Part shown: one piece after another, positions 45,889-53,434 of the stretch
Layout of the letters: every line of letters begins with the position of its first letter
Numbering within the stretch: position 1 is the first letter of the stretch
Assembly: GCF_030053835.1 (NCBI RefSeq)
Contig: NZ_CP125655.1
Coordinates: 2,480,001 to 2,544,000, forward strand
Length of the DNA stretch: 64,000 bases
Direction: 5' to 3'
Source: Cellulomonas sp. ES6
GTDB taxonomy: Bacteria; Actinomycetota; Actinomycetes; Actinomycetales; Cellulomonadaceae
Program-made: the position numbers and the translations under genes
Notes under the pieces: generated by a model
Told to the model about the DNA's origin: nothing
What the model saw: the letters and a program-made list of their open reading frames with translations, nothing else
The model's database searches: none

Positions 45889-47859
45889 GTGACCACCAGC
45901 CCCACCCGTCTCCCGAAGGTCCGCGCGTCCGAGCTCGTCGGCCGCGGCTGGCTCAACACCGGCGGCCGGGACGTCTCGCTCGCGGACCTGCGCGGCAAGA
46001 TCGTCCTGCTCGACTTCTGGACGTTCTGCTGCATCAACTGCCTGCACGTCCTGGACGAGCTGCGCGAGCTCGAGGAGCAGTACCGGGACGTCCTGGTGAT
46101 CGTCGGCGTCCACTCCCCGAAGTTCGTGCACGAGGCCGACCCGGTCGCGCTCGCGGCCGCCGTCGAGCGGTACGAGGTGCACCACCCCGTGCTGGACGAC
46201 CCCGAGCTGGTCACGTGGTCCGCGTACACCGCGCGGGCGTGGCCGACGCTCGTCGTGGTGGACCCCGAGGGCTACGTCGTCGCGCAGATGGCCGGCGAGG
46301 GGCACCGGGCCAACGTGGCGCGGCTGGTGGCCGACCTCGTCGAGGAGCACGACGCCAAGGGCACGCTGCACCGGGGCTCCGGCCCGTACGTGCCGCCGGA
46401 GCCGACGGCGGGGACGCTGCGGTTCCCCGCGAAGGCGGTCGAGCTGCCCGGCGGTTCGCTGCTGGTCGCGGACGCCGGGCACCACGGCCTGGCGGAGCTG
46501 GCCGCCGACGGGGAGACGCTGCTGCGCCGGATCGGGTCCGGCGAGCGCGGCCTGGCCGACGGCGGCCCCGACGAGGCCCGGTTCAGCGAGCCCAACGGCC
46601 TGGCGCTGCTGCCCGAGGACGTGGCGGCGGCGGTCGGCTACGACGTGCTGGTGGCCGACACGGTGAACCACGCGCTGCGCGGCGTGCGGCTGGCGGACGG
46701 CCACGTCACGACGGTCGCCGGCACGGGGGAGCAGTACCTCGTCGGGCAGCCGACCGTGCCGTCGCCGCTGCCGGGCCGGCCGGACCTCTGGCGCACCGAC
46801 GGCGTGCCGCGCGCGGGGACCTCCGTGCCGCTGTCCTCGCCGTGGGACGTCGCGTGGTCGCCGCAGACGGGCACCGCGCTGGTCGCCATGGCGGGGGACC
46901 ACCAGCTCTGGGCGTTCGACCCGCTGTCCGGCGCGGTCGAGCCCGTCGCGGGCACGATGAACGAGGGCCTGGTCGACGGCGACCCGCGCGAGGCGTGGTT
47001 CGCGCAGACGTCCGGCGTGGCGCTCGGCGCCGGCGGGCGCCTGTGGCTGGCCGACTCGGAGGTCTCGGCGCTGCGCTGGATCGACCCGGGCGAGGTCCCC
47101 GGCACCCCGGGCGCCGGCCCCGCGGACGCCTGGACCGCCGCCACGGTCGGGACCGCCGTGGGGGCGGGGCTGTTCGACTTCGGTCACCGCGACGGCGCCG
47201 CGGACCAGGCGCTGCTGCAGCACCCGCTCGGCGTGGCGGCCCTGCCGGACGGGTCGGTCGTCGTCGCCGACACCTACAACGGCGCGGTGCGGCGCTGGGC
47301 CCCGGGCGGGGACGGCGGCGCGGGCGAGGTGTCGACGCTCGCGACCGGCCTGGCCGAGCCGAGCGGCGTGGTCGTGCAGGTCGACCCCGAGGCGGGCGGC
47401 GTGACGCTGGTCGTCGTGGAGTCGGCCGCGCACCGGCTGACGCGTCTCGCCCTGCCGGCGACGCTCGCGGGGGAGGTGCTGGACGCGGGCGCCCACCGCA
47501 CGCAGCGGCCGGTCACCGAGATCGCGCCGGGCGGGCTGGCCCTCGACGTGGTCTTCACCCCCGCGGCGGGCCAGAAGTACGACGACCGCTACGGACCGTC
47601 CACGCTGCTGCGCGTGTCCTCGACCCCGCCGGAGCTGCTGCTCGACGGCGCCGGGGACGACGTGCCGCTGACGCGGACGCTGCGGATCAACCCCGAGGTC
47701 GCGGACGGCGTGCTGCACGTGACCGCCCGCGCGGCGTCCTGCGACGACGACCCGGCGATCGAGTTCCCGGCGTGCCACCTGAGCTCGCAGGACTGGGGCG
47801 TCCCGGTGCGCGTCGTCCCGGGTGCCCCGGCTGCGCTGACCCTGCCGCTGCACGGCTGA
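45889..47859 (+). CDS. Thioredoxin-like protein with NHL-repeat propeller
   Basis: A 656-residue protein. The N-terminal TlpA-like thioredoxin domain (about 1-160) has the redox pair in FWTFCCINCLHVLDEL (CINC). The rest is an NHL six-bladed propeller (about 170-640) with repeated GLALLPEDVAAA/DVLVADTVNHALRGVR-type blades. The NHLRC2-like pairing of both domains is widespread. No signal peptide, so cytoplasmic. GTG 45889 sits just after TACTCC, a likely -10 of a leaderless transcript; GTG 45874 is an alternative start. Partner unknown. Confidence 0.9.
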   Translation: MTTSPTRLPKVRASELVGRGWLNTGGRDVSLADLRGKIVLLDFWTFCCINCLHVLDELRELEEQYRDVLVIVGVHSPKFVHEADPVALAAAVERYEVHHPVLDDPELVTWSAYTARAWPTLVVVDPEGYVVAQMAGEGHRANVARLVADLVEEHDAKGTLHRGSGPYVPPEPTAGTLRFPAKAVELPGGSLLVADAGHHGLAELAADGETLLRRIGSGERGLADGGPDEARFSEPNGLALLPEDVAAAVGYDVLVADTVNHALRGVRLADGHVTTVAGTGEQYLVGQPTVPSPLPGRPDLWRTDGVPRAGTSVPLSSPWDVAWSPQTGTALVAMAGDHQLWAFDPLSGAVEPVAGTMNEGLVDGDPREAWFAQTSGVALGAGGRLWLADSEVSALRWIDPGEVPGTPGAGPADAWTAATVGTAVGAGLFDFGHRDGAADQALLQHPLGVAALPDGSVVVADTYNGAVRRWAPGGDGGAGEVSTLATGLAEPSGVVVQVDPEAGGVTLVVVESAAHRLTRLALPATLAGEVLDAGAHRTQRPVTEIAPGGLALDVVFTPAAGQKYDDRYGPSTLLRVSSTPPELLLDGAGDDVPLTRTLRINPEVADGVLHVTARAASCDDDPAIEFPACHLSSQDWGVPVRVVPGAPAALTLPLHG

Positions 47860-47920
47860 CGTCCCGGACGCGTGCCGCGGCGCGGCTGAGGCGGCGGCCG
47901 ACGGTGCCGCGGCGCCGCGA

Positions 47921-49258
47921 TCAGGACGCGCCGAGCACCGCCAGCGACACGAGCGTCTGCAGGGTCGTGCCGACGGTGCGGTCCGTCGACGACAGCGTGG
48001 ACTCGAGCTGCACGGTCCACGGGGCGCTCGCGAGCTCGACCTGCCGCATGCCGCTGACGTGCAGCGAGGACGTGCCACCCCGCGCGACCACGACAGGTCC
48101 GTCGCCGGACGCTCCGGCGTCCCGGGACACCGTCCACCCCGAGCCGCCCATCGCCTCCGTCAGCGCCGCGGCGAGTGCGCACAGGCGTGACAGCGGCGCG
48201 GGCGCGGTCGCGGCGAGCGCGGTGACGCCCGCGGCGACCGCCCGGCCGAGGACGGCGCCGGGGTCGTCCGCACGGTACTGACGGGCGCGGGCCGCGGCGT
48301 GGCTCCGCTTCGCGTGGTACTGCGCGGCGTCCGCGCGCCGGAACAGCGAGCGGGGCGTCGGGGCGGCACCCAGGGAGCCGCGGGCCGACGAGGCGATGCC
48401 GTAGGACAGCGACGACCCGTGCGGCAGCGTGGCGTCGCCGACGGTCGCGTCCATCACCTGCACCACGGTGGTCCGCGGGATGCCGCACGTGACGATGCAG
48501 AACTCGTCCCCGCCGATCCGCGCGGCGGTGGACCCGGGCAGCCCGCTGCTCGCGCGCCGGAGCACGGCCGCGACGGCGCGGAGCAGGTCGTCGCCGGCGT
48601 CGTGCCCGAGCTCGTCGTTCACCCGCTTGAGTCCGTCGACGTCGCACATCACGATGCACGTCTCGTCGCCGGAGTCGATCGCGGCCTGCGCCGCCTCGTC
48701 GGCGACGCGGCGGGTGCTCAGGCCGGTGAGCGCGTCGTCGGACACCAGGTGGCGCACCTGCTCCGCCAGGTCGAGGCGCGCGATGTGGGCGCCCAGCAGG
48801 GTGCCCAGCACCTCCCCGCGCGCGGCGTCGTCGCGGGTGAACGGCAGCGCGGGCGCGTCCCGGACGGCGCACAACGCGCCCCAGAGCTCGCCGTTCACCA
48901 CGACGGGCGCCACCAGCGCGGGGCGGGAGCGGCCCGCGTCCTCCCCGGGACCGTTGCGCCACGTCTCCTGACGGTGGTCGAGCGCCCGGGCGGCCTCGCC
49001 GTCGCGGACGGCGTCCAGCACCGCGGCGGCCTCGTCCGCGGGGTCGGCGGCGAGCACCTGCCACTGGTCCAGCTCGCGCCTGGCCACGGCGGCGACCCCG
49101 GCGCGCAGCACGTCACGCGTGGCGGCGGCCGCGGCGTCGTACGCGTCGGCCAGCGTCAGCAGCCCGCCGAGGCGGTGCGCGAGCAGGGCGAGCTGCCGGG
49201 CGTCGTCCCCGTCACCCCGGGGCGCGGCCTCCCGGGCCGGCGTCGGTGCGTCGGTCAC
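47921..49258 (-). CDS. GAF-GGDEF protein, probable diguanylate cyclase
   Basis: A 445-residue soluble protein. A GAF-like sensor domain (about 20-175) precedes a GGDEF domain (about 185-335) with intact RIGGDEFCIV and MCDVDGLKRVNDELGHDAGD, so cyclase activity is expected. The C-terminal 100 residues form a further domain of unknown type (ALTEAMGGSGWTVSRDAG). No RxxD inhibitory site is evident. With the soluble chemoreceptor at 22528 it points to motility/attachment control. GTG 49258 is the best start; a longer reading overlaps the TetR gene's end. Confidence 0.9.
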   Translation of the reverse strand: MTDAPTPAREAAPRGDGDDARQLALLAHRLGGLLTLADAYDAAAAATRDVLRAGVAAVARRELDQWQVLAADPADEAAAVLDAVRDGEAARALDHRQETWRNGPGEDAGRSRPALVAPVVVNGELWGALCAVRDAPALPFTRDDAARGEVLGTLLGAHIARLDLAEQVRHLVSDDALTGLSTRRVADEAAQAAIDSGDETCIVMCDVDGLKRVNDELGHDAGDDLLRAVAAVLRRASSGLPGSTAARIGGDEFCIVTCGIPRTTVVQVMDATVGDATLPHGSSLSYGIASSARGSLGAAPTPRSLFRRADAAQYHAKRSHAAARARQYRADDPGAVLGRAVAAGVTALAATAPAPLSRLCALAAALTEAMGGSGWTVSRDAGASGDGPVVVARGGTSSLHVSGMRQVELASAPWTVQLESTLSSTDRTVGTTLQTLVSLAVLGAS

Positions 49259-49340
49259 GGGCCCATCATCGCCGACGCGCGCCGCCGCCACACGGGTTCG
49301 GGGCGGCGACGGCGCGCCCGAGCGGGTGATCCGGGCGGCG

Positions 49341-49967
49341 TCAGGCCGGGACCGGCTCCGCCTCGAGCCCGGCGCGCTCACCGGCGCCGACGGCGCGCAG
49401 CACGAACATCACGGTGGACTCCACGGCGCGCTCGCGGGCCTCGGGGTCGTCCGGGAGCCCCCGGCCGCTCAGGCAGGCGTTGACCAGGGAGACGGTGGTG
49501 CCGAGGTCCTGCTCCGGGAACTCCCCGGACTCGATGCCCGCGGCGAGGATGCGGCGCAGCAGCGACTCGACCAGCACGACGTGCTCGCGGACGCGCTGCT
49601 GGGTGCCGCGGGAGAGCACCGAGCGCAGGTCCGGCCCGGGCGCCAGGTGGTAGTCGCGCTTGAGCTCGCACTGCGCCCGCACGTAGGCGCGCAGCTGGGC
49701 CGTCGGGTCGTCGACGCCGGCCAGCTCCGCCTCCAGGGCGGCCACGTACTGCTCGGTCTCGTGCAGGATGAAGCCGACGAGCATCGACTCCTTGTCCGCG
49801 AAGTGGTTGTACACCGCGGTGCGTCCGACGCCGGCGGCCTGGGCGATGTCGGCGAGCGTGATGGCGTCGAAGCCGCGCTCGCCCATCAGCCGGGACAGCG
49901 CGCCGAACAGCCGCAGCCGGGTCTGCTCGCGGTGCTCGTGCAGCGAGCCGCCGATGATCTTGGGCAT
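49341..49967 (-). CDS. TetR-family transcriptional regulator
   Basis: A 208-residue protein. The N-terminal helix-turn-helix reads ITLADIAQAAGVGRTAVYNHF (DIAQAAGVGRTAVYNHF is the recognition part). The ligand-binding domain has no known signature. It lies downstream of the haem oxygenase gene on the same strand, 45 bases away. A near-perfect palindrome overlaps its start, suggesting autoregulation. It may also regulate the haem oxygenase or other genes; the ligand is unknown. Confidence 0.9.
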   Translation of the reverse strand: MPKIIGGSLHEHREQTRLRLFGALSRLMGERGFDAITLADIAQAAGVGRTAVYNHFADKESMLVGFILHETEQYVAALEAELAGVDDPTAQLRAYVRAQCELKRDYHLAPGPDLRSVLSRGTQQRVREHVVLVESLLRRILAAGIESGEFPEQDLGTTVSLVNACLSGRGLPDDPEARERAVESTVMFVLRAVGAGERAGLEAEPVPA

Positions 49968-49995
49968 GCTGACATTCTCGCACGAGGTGTCAGCA
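49967..49995. promoter_or_regulatory. Candidate TetR operator overlapping the regulator start
   Basis: TGCTGACA and TGTCAGCA are perfect 8-base inverted repeats with a 13-base spacer that itself contains CTCG..CGAG. The left arm overlaps the ATG of the TetR gene. This geometry suits a TetR dimer blocking its own transcription. Confidence 0.65.
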
Positions 49996-50012
49996 CGTCG
50001 CGCCGCGGCCCG

Positions 50013-50705
50013 TCAGGCCGGCCGGTGCCGCCCGGCCAGCGCCGCGAACAGCGCCCTGTTGTGCCGGAACGCGGCACGGGCCCGCTCGACCACGGCGTCC
50101 CGCTCGGCGTCGGAGAGGGGCAGGGCGTCGACCCGGGCGCGGTACAGGTCCTTGAACGGCTTGGGCTTCGGCACCGCCGGGAACGCGTAGAACCCGACGC
50201 CGGCGTCCGGCACGCCGTAGTGGCGCTGCACCATCCGGCCGATGACCTGCCCGCCGGACAGGTCGCCGAGGTAGCGCGTGTACGCGTGCGCGACGTACGC
50301 CCCGGCGTCCGCGCCGCCCGCCCGGATCTCCGCGGCGTACGCGGCGGTCGCCGGCAGCGGGTCGGCGGCCTCCCGCCACGCCGGGCCGAGCAGGTGCGCC
50401 AGGTCGGACTCGAGGGCGGGGACGCGTCGCAGCTCGTCGAAGACCACGCCCGACCCGGCGGGGGTGGCCCGGACCGCGTCGCCGACCTCCTCCAGGGCGC
50501 AGTACACGGTGTGGAGCTGCAGGGCGAGGTCCGCGTAGGCGGCCACGGTGAGGCGGCCGGCGAGCAGGTCGTCCACGAACGCCGAGCCCTCCGCGGCCTC
50601 GTGCTCGGCGCGGGTCCCCTCGCGCAGCATCGTCGACAGGGGCGTGCGGGCGTCGCCCTCGTCGGGGCGGGGCGCGGCGGCGGGCAGGTCGTGCGTGGCG
50701 GTCAT
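50013..50705 (-). CDS. hmuO: Haem oxygenase (biliverdin-producing)
   Basis: A 230-residue all-helical haem oxygenase. The proximal His is in LREGTRAEHEAAE, and the distal glycine-rich helix is YLGDLSGGQVIGRMV. It opens haem to biliverdin, CO and Fe(II) with outside electrons, letting the cell use haem as iron source. ATG 50705 (MTATHDLPAA). An IdeR/DtxR-like iron box lies 67 bases upstream, which fits iron repression. The TetR gene follows it. Confidence 0.95.
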   Translation of the reverse strand: MTATHDLPAAAPRPDEGDARTPLSTMLREGTRAEHEAAEGSAFVDDLLAGRLTVAAYADLALQLHTVYCALEEVGDAVRATPAGSGVVFDELRRVPALESDLAHLLGPAWREAADPLPATAAYAAEIRAGGADAGAYVAHAYTRYLGDLSGGQVIGRMVQRHYGVPDAGVGFYAFPAVPKPKPFKDLYRARVDALPLSDAERDAVVERARAAFRHNRALFAALAGRHRPA

Positions 50706-50771
50706 CGCGGCTCCCGGACGTGGTGGCGCGGCGTCGTCCTGACGCCGCGTCAGCAAACGTACCCGACGAAG

Positions 50772-50790
50772 TTAGGTTTGCCTACCCTGG
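50772..50790. promoter_or_regulatory. DtxR/IdeR iron box
   Basis: TTAGGTTTGCCTACCCTGG matches the 19-base iron-box consensus (TTAGGTTAGGCTAACCTAA) at about 15 of 19 positions in its better orientation. It lies upstream of the haem oxygenase and 121 bases before the divergent DinB-like gene. Confidence 0.75.
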
Positions 50791-50911
50791 GCGCCACGGT
50801 CGCCGTCGGCGACGGCGAGGTCGACGGGTCGCGCGGAGACCGTGCCGCCGGACCGGCGAACCGGGCGCAGATGACGACCGCGCGGGCGGCCACCGGGTTA
50901 CCGTGCAGGAC

Positions 50912-51520
50912 GTGACAGCTGACGCCGCACCCGCGCCGACCGACCCCGACGAGCCCGACGAACCCGGCAGGCCCACCGCCGGCGACCCCGCCCCGGCCTA
51001 CGCCCCCGCCACGCCCGACGCGAAGGACTGGACGTGGGTGCTGCGCGAGCGGTGCCCGGAGTGCGGGTTCGCCGGGACCGACGTCGCCGGCCCGCAGGTG
51101 GCCGGCACCATCCACGACCTCGTCCCGCGCTGGCGGGCGGCGCTCGGCCGGATCGACGTCCGCGACCGCCCCGACCCGGCCGTCTGGTCCCCGCTGGAGT
51201 ACGGCGCGCACGTGCGCGACGTCCACCGGGTGTTCGACGAGCGGCTGCGGCTCATGCTCGAGGAGGACGGCCCGCAGTTCCCCAACTGGGACCAGGACGC
51301 GACCGCCGTCGAGGACCGCTACGACCTCCAGGACCCAGGGCGCGTCGCCGACGAGCTGGCCGACGCCGCCGCGGCGCTCGCCGCCCGGTTCCAGACCGTG
51401 CGCGCCGACCAGTGGGAGCGCACCGGGCTCCGCTCGAACGGCTCCGCGTTCACCGTGACCACGCTCGGCCAGTACTTCCTGCACGACGTGGTGCACCACC
51501 TGCACGACGTCGGGGCCTGA
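50912..51520 (+). CDS. DinB-like four-helix-bundle protein
   Basis: A 202-residue protein. After a 35-residue Pro/Asp-rich leader, WTWVLRERCPECGFAG and GPQVAGTIHDLVPRW lead into a DinB/YfiT-like bundle with metal-type His in LEYGAHVRDVHRVFDERL and HDVVHHLHDVG. Family members include thiol-dependent transferases and stress proteins; the actual reaction here is unknown. I chose GTG 50912 because TACCGT lies six bases upstream as a likely -10 of a leaderless message; GTG 50903 is the alternative. Confidence 0.82.
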   Translation: MTADAAPAPTDPDEPDEPGRPTAGDPAPAYAPATPDAKDWTWVLRERCPECGFAGTDVAGPQVAGTIHDLVPRWRAALGRIDVRDRPDPAVWSPLEYGAHVRDVHRVFDERLRLMLEEDGPQFPNWDQDATAVEDRYDLQDPGRVADELADAAAALAARFQTVRADQWERTGLRSNGSAFTVTTLGQYFLHDVVHHLHDVGA

Positions 51521-51571
51521 ACGCCCGGCACCGCTCGCCAGGCACCGCGCGCCCGGCTCCGCAGACGCGGC

Positions 51572-51604
51572 GAGGCCCCTCGGACGCTTACTCCGAGGGG
51601 CCTC
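51572..51604. terminator. Twin hairpin, copy 1
   Basis: GAGGCCCCTCGGA and TCCGAGGGGCCTC pair perfectly (13 bases) around loop CGCTTAC, 51 bases after the DinB-like gene. The same stem core and the same loop recur at 52106. Confidence 0.8.
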
Positions 51605-51666
51605 GATCCGTGGACGACGCTACGGCGCCCCGCTCGTGCTGCGTGGGAGGCGCGCCGGGGCGCCCG

Positions 51667-52344
51667 TCATCCACAGATTCTGTGCACAGCCCTGTGAGCT
51701 CCGCGCGATCACGCAGGTGAACATGTGGACAACATGTGCATGCAGCGGTGGATGAGAATTGCCTGCTCCAGGCCCTTGCGGCGCGTTCCCGGGCAGGACT
51801 AGAACTGCTCCATCGACCTCGACGGACACCCCGTCACCGCAGGACGACCGGTTCGCCGGACGCCCTCGGAGCGGGACCGGAGAGGTCGGGCCAGAGGGAG
51901 AACGACGGGACGTCCCGGCCGGGAGACCGGCAGGGCTGCGGATGACGACGCAGAGTCCTCGTAGGACCCCGACGGCCTGGTCGCCGCCGTCCCGCCCGCG
52001 GGAGGTGCCCTCTCGGGGGTGCCCACCGGGTGCCGGGACGGAGCCGCACCGTCAGAGCGGCCGCCGGTCCCCGACTCGTCGGGGGAGCCCGGTCGACGGC
52101 CACGGGAAGGGCCCCTCGGACGCTTACTCCGAGGGGCCCTTCTCCGTGCCCGGGCGCACTTGTCCACAACCGCCTGGTTGTTGTCCACAGCCTGTCGTCC
52201 CCCGTATCGCCGCGTATCGACACCCGTTCGAGCGATATGTCCGGTTGTTTCCACAGGTTCTGTCCCCAGGTTGTGCACCGGGTCCCAGGTCAGGCGCGAT
52301 CCGGACCCGCGGCCTGTGGACACCCGTCCGCCGGCTGTGGACCC
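51667..52344. other. DnaA-box cluster in an 840-base non-coding region
   Basis: No convincing gene lies between 51521 and 52362. Exact DnaA boxes TTGTCCACA occur at 51724-51732 (minus strand), 52160-52168 and 52181-52189 (both plus, 21 bases apart). TGTGGACAC at 52315 differs at one position. Weaker boxes are at 51667, 51680, 52247, 52271 and 52336. CGTATCG is repeated at 52204 and 52213. It resembles an origin-type or DnaA-titration region, but dnaA and dnaN are not adjacent. Confidence 0.7.
52106..52142. terminator. Twin hairpin, copy 2
   Basis: GAAGGGCCCCTCGGA and TCCGAGGGGCCCTTC pair perfectly (15 bases) around the same CGCTTAC loop as the 51572 copy. Between the two lie about 500 bases without a recognisable gene. 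Confidence 0.8.
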
Positions 52345-52362
52345 CGTGTGCACGGACCGGGG

Positions 52363-52974
52363 TCAGCGCTCCGGCCCGGCGACGGCAGAGGCCTGTGCGG
52401 GCGCCGTGAACCGGACGCGCATCCCCGTCGCGATCGACTCGGCGTGCCGGAGCAGCTCGGGGTACCGCTGGCTGCCACGGGTGTCGAACCGGAGCTGCAC
52501 GGCCTGACGCGCGTCCGGCGGGAACACCGTCCACACCACCTCGTGCCGTGCGGCGCCCTCGCTGCGCAGCGCGACGACGGCCGCACCGGCGGGCACCTGC
52601 GACCGGCTCGCGGCATGGTGCGCGATCCGCGTGGTCGTCCGCCGTGACCGGTAGATCTTGCGCCGCACCCGTCCCAGGTACGTGTCCGCCGCGTCCGGCC
52701 CCTCGGGCGACTCCGCGAGCAGCTCGCACGCCAGGGACGCGGCCACGTCCCCGGTCGGCTCCGGCACCCACACGCCGGCGCGGACGTGCCGGGTGTGCAG
52801 GTCGAGCACCGCCCTGTCGACCGCCTCGACCGCAGCCCGCAGCCGCGCGCCCGCGACGGGCCCGCTCGCCAGCTCGTCCGCCGCGCGCCGGGCGGCACGG
52901 GGACCGTCGCCCGGTCGCCAGACGCGCCAGCGCTCCGGCAGCTGCAGGTCGATCGACGCGATCTGGCGTTCCAT
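52363..52974 (-). CDS. Hypothetical protein
   Basis: A 203-residue soluble protein that I do not recognise. It starts MERQIASIDLQLPERWRVW and has the composition and codon bias of a real gene (strong third-position G/C, no stops). The middle has DTYLGRVRRKIYRSRRTTTR, then AHHAASRSQVPAGAAVVALR, a beta-rich end and a likely compact fold. No signal peptide or helix of membrane type. A type VII-like or phage-like role cannot be shown. The start ATG 52974 is followed upstream by GGGGGAGGCACCAC, a plausible ribosome site. Confidence 0.6.
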   Translation of the reverse strand: MERQIASIDLQLPERWRVWRPGDGPRAARRAADELASGPVAGARLRAAVEAVDRAVLDLHTRHVRAGVWVPEPTGDVAASLACELLAESPEGPDAADTYLGRVRRKIYRSRRTTTRIAHHAASRSQVPAGAAVVALRSEGAARHEVVWTVFPPDARQAVQLRFDTRGSQRYPELLRHAESIATGMRVRFTAPAQASAVAGPER

Positions 52975-53171
52975 GTGGTGCCTCCCCCTGCTCAGGAGGT
53001 CGCACGCTAACCGCCGCCGAGCGGCACCCAGTGGCCACTGAGTGGTGCCCCCACCGACCGACTGGGGGTCTCGCGCCGCCGACTGAGGGGCGGGGGTCGG
53101 TCAGGACCGCGTCACGTCGCGAGCGGCTCCCACCATGCGTCTCGCCCGCCAGCGGCTCGGCGCCCACGTCA

Positions 53172-53213
53172 TGCCTCCCGAGGGGTGCCTCCCGAGGGGT
53201 GCCTCCCGAGGAG
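53172..53213. repeat. Three 14-base tandem repeats
   Basis: TGCCTCCCGAGGGG occurs three times head to tail (third copy ends GAG). Each unit includes CTCCCGAGGGG, partly palindromic. It lies in the gene-poor stretch downstream of the nucleotidyltransferase relict. Confidence 0.85.
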
Positions 53214-53229
53214 CCGGTACGACGGCGAC

Positions 53230-53412
53230 CGACCCGACGGGTTCTGCTGCCACTGAGGGGTCGTCCTCGTCGGTGCCAGCCGTCCTCACGACGAGGAGGT
53301 CGATGCCGCTCGACGCGTCGCCGCCACCGCGAGCGGCCGAGCCGTCGACCACGACCGTCCGGGGCGGGTGGGTCCGCTGCGCTGCGTGCTCGGCGATCCT
53401 CGTGCACAGTCG
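53230..53412 (-). pseudogene. Relict MNT-type nucleotidyltransferase domain
   Basis: In one minus-strand frame the text reads RLCTRIAEHAAQR, TVVVDGSAARGGGDASSG and IDLLVVRTAGTDEDDP, the start of a minimal nucleotidyltransferase (usually FGSxARGxxxxxSDIDLLVV). The first catalytic Asp is Gly here (SGID), and the sequence loses family likeness after about 60 residues. No good start codon or ribosome site precedes it. Such genes often pair with HEPN toxins as antitoxins; none is present. I take it as a decayed fragment next to the ATPase gene. Confidence 0.55.
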
Positions 53413-53434
53413 TGGGCGCAGGCCCGCTGGTGGT

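Noticed and set aside
51667..52344. Chromosomal replication origin oriC
   Set aside because: dnaA, dnaN and other origin-linked genes (gyrB, recF, rnpA, rpmH) are absent on both sides. Kept only as a DnaA-box cluster.
51799..52353. Open frame of 184 codons through the DnaA-box region
   Set aside because: It runs across both a perfect hairpin and several DnaA boxes, has Arg/Pro/Ser low-complexity translation, and has no ribosome site.
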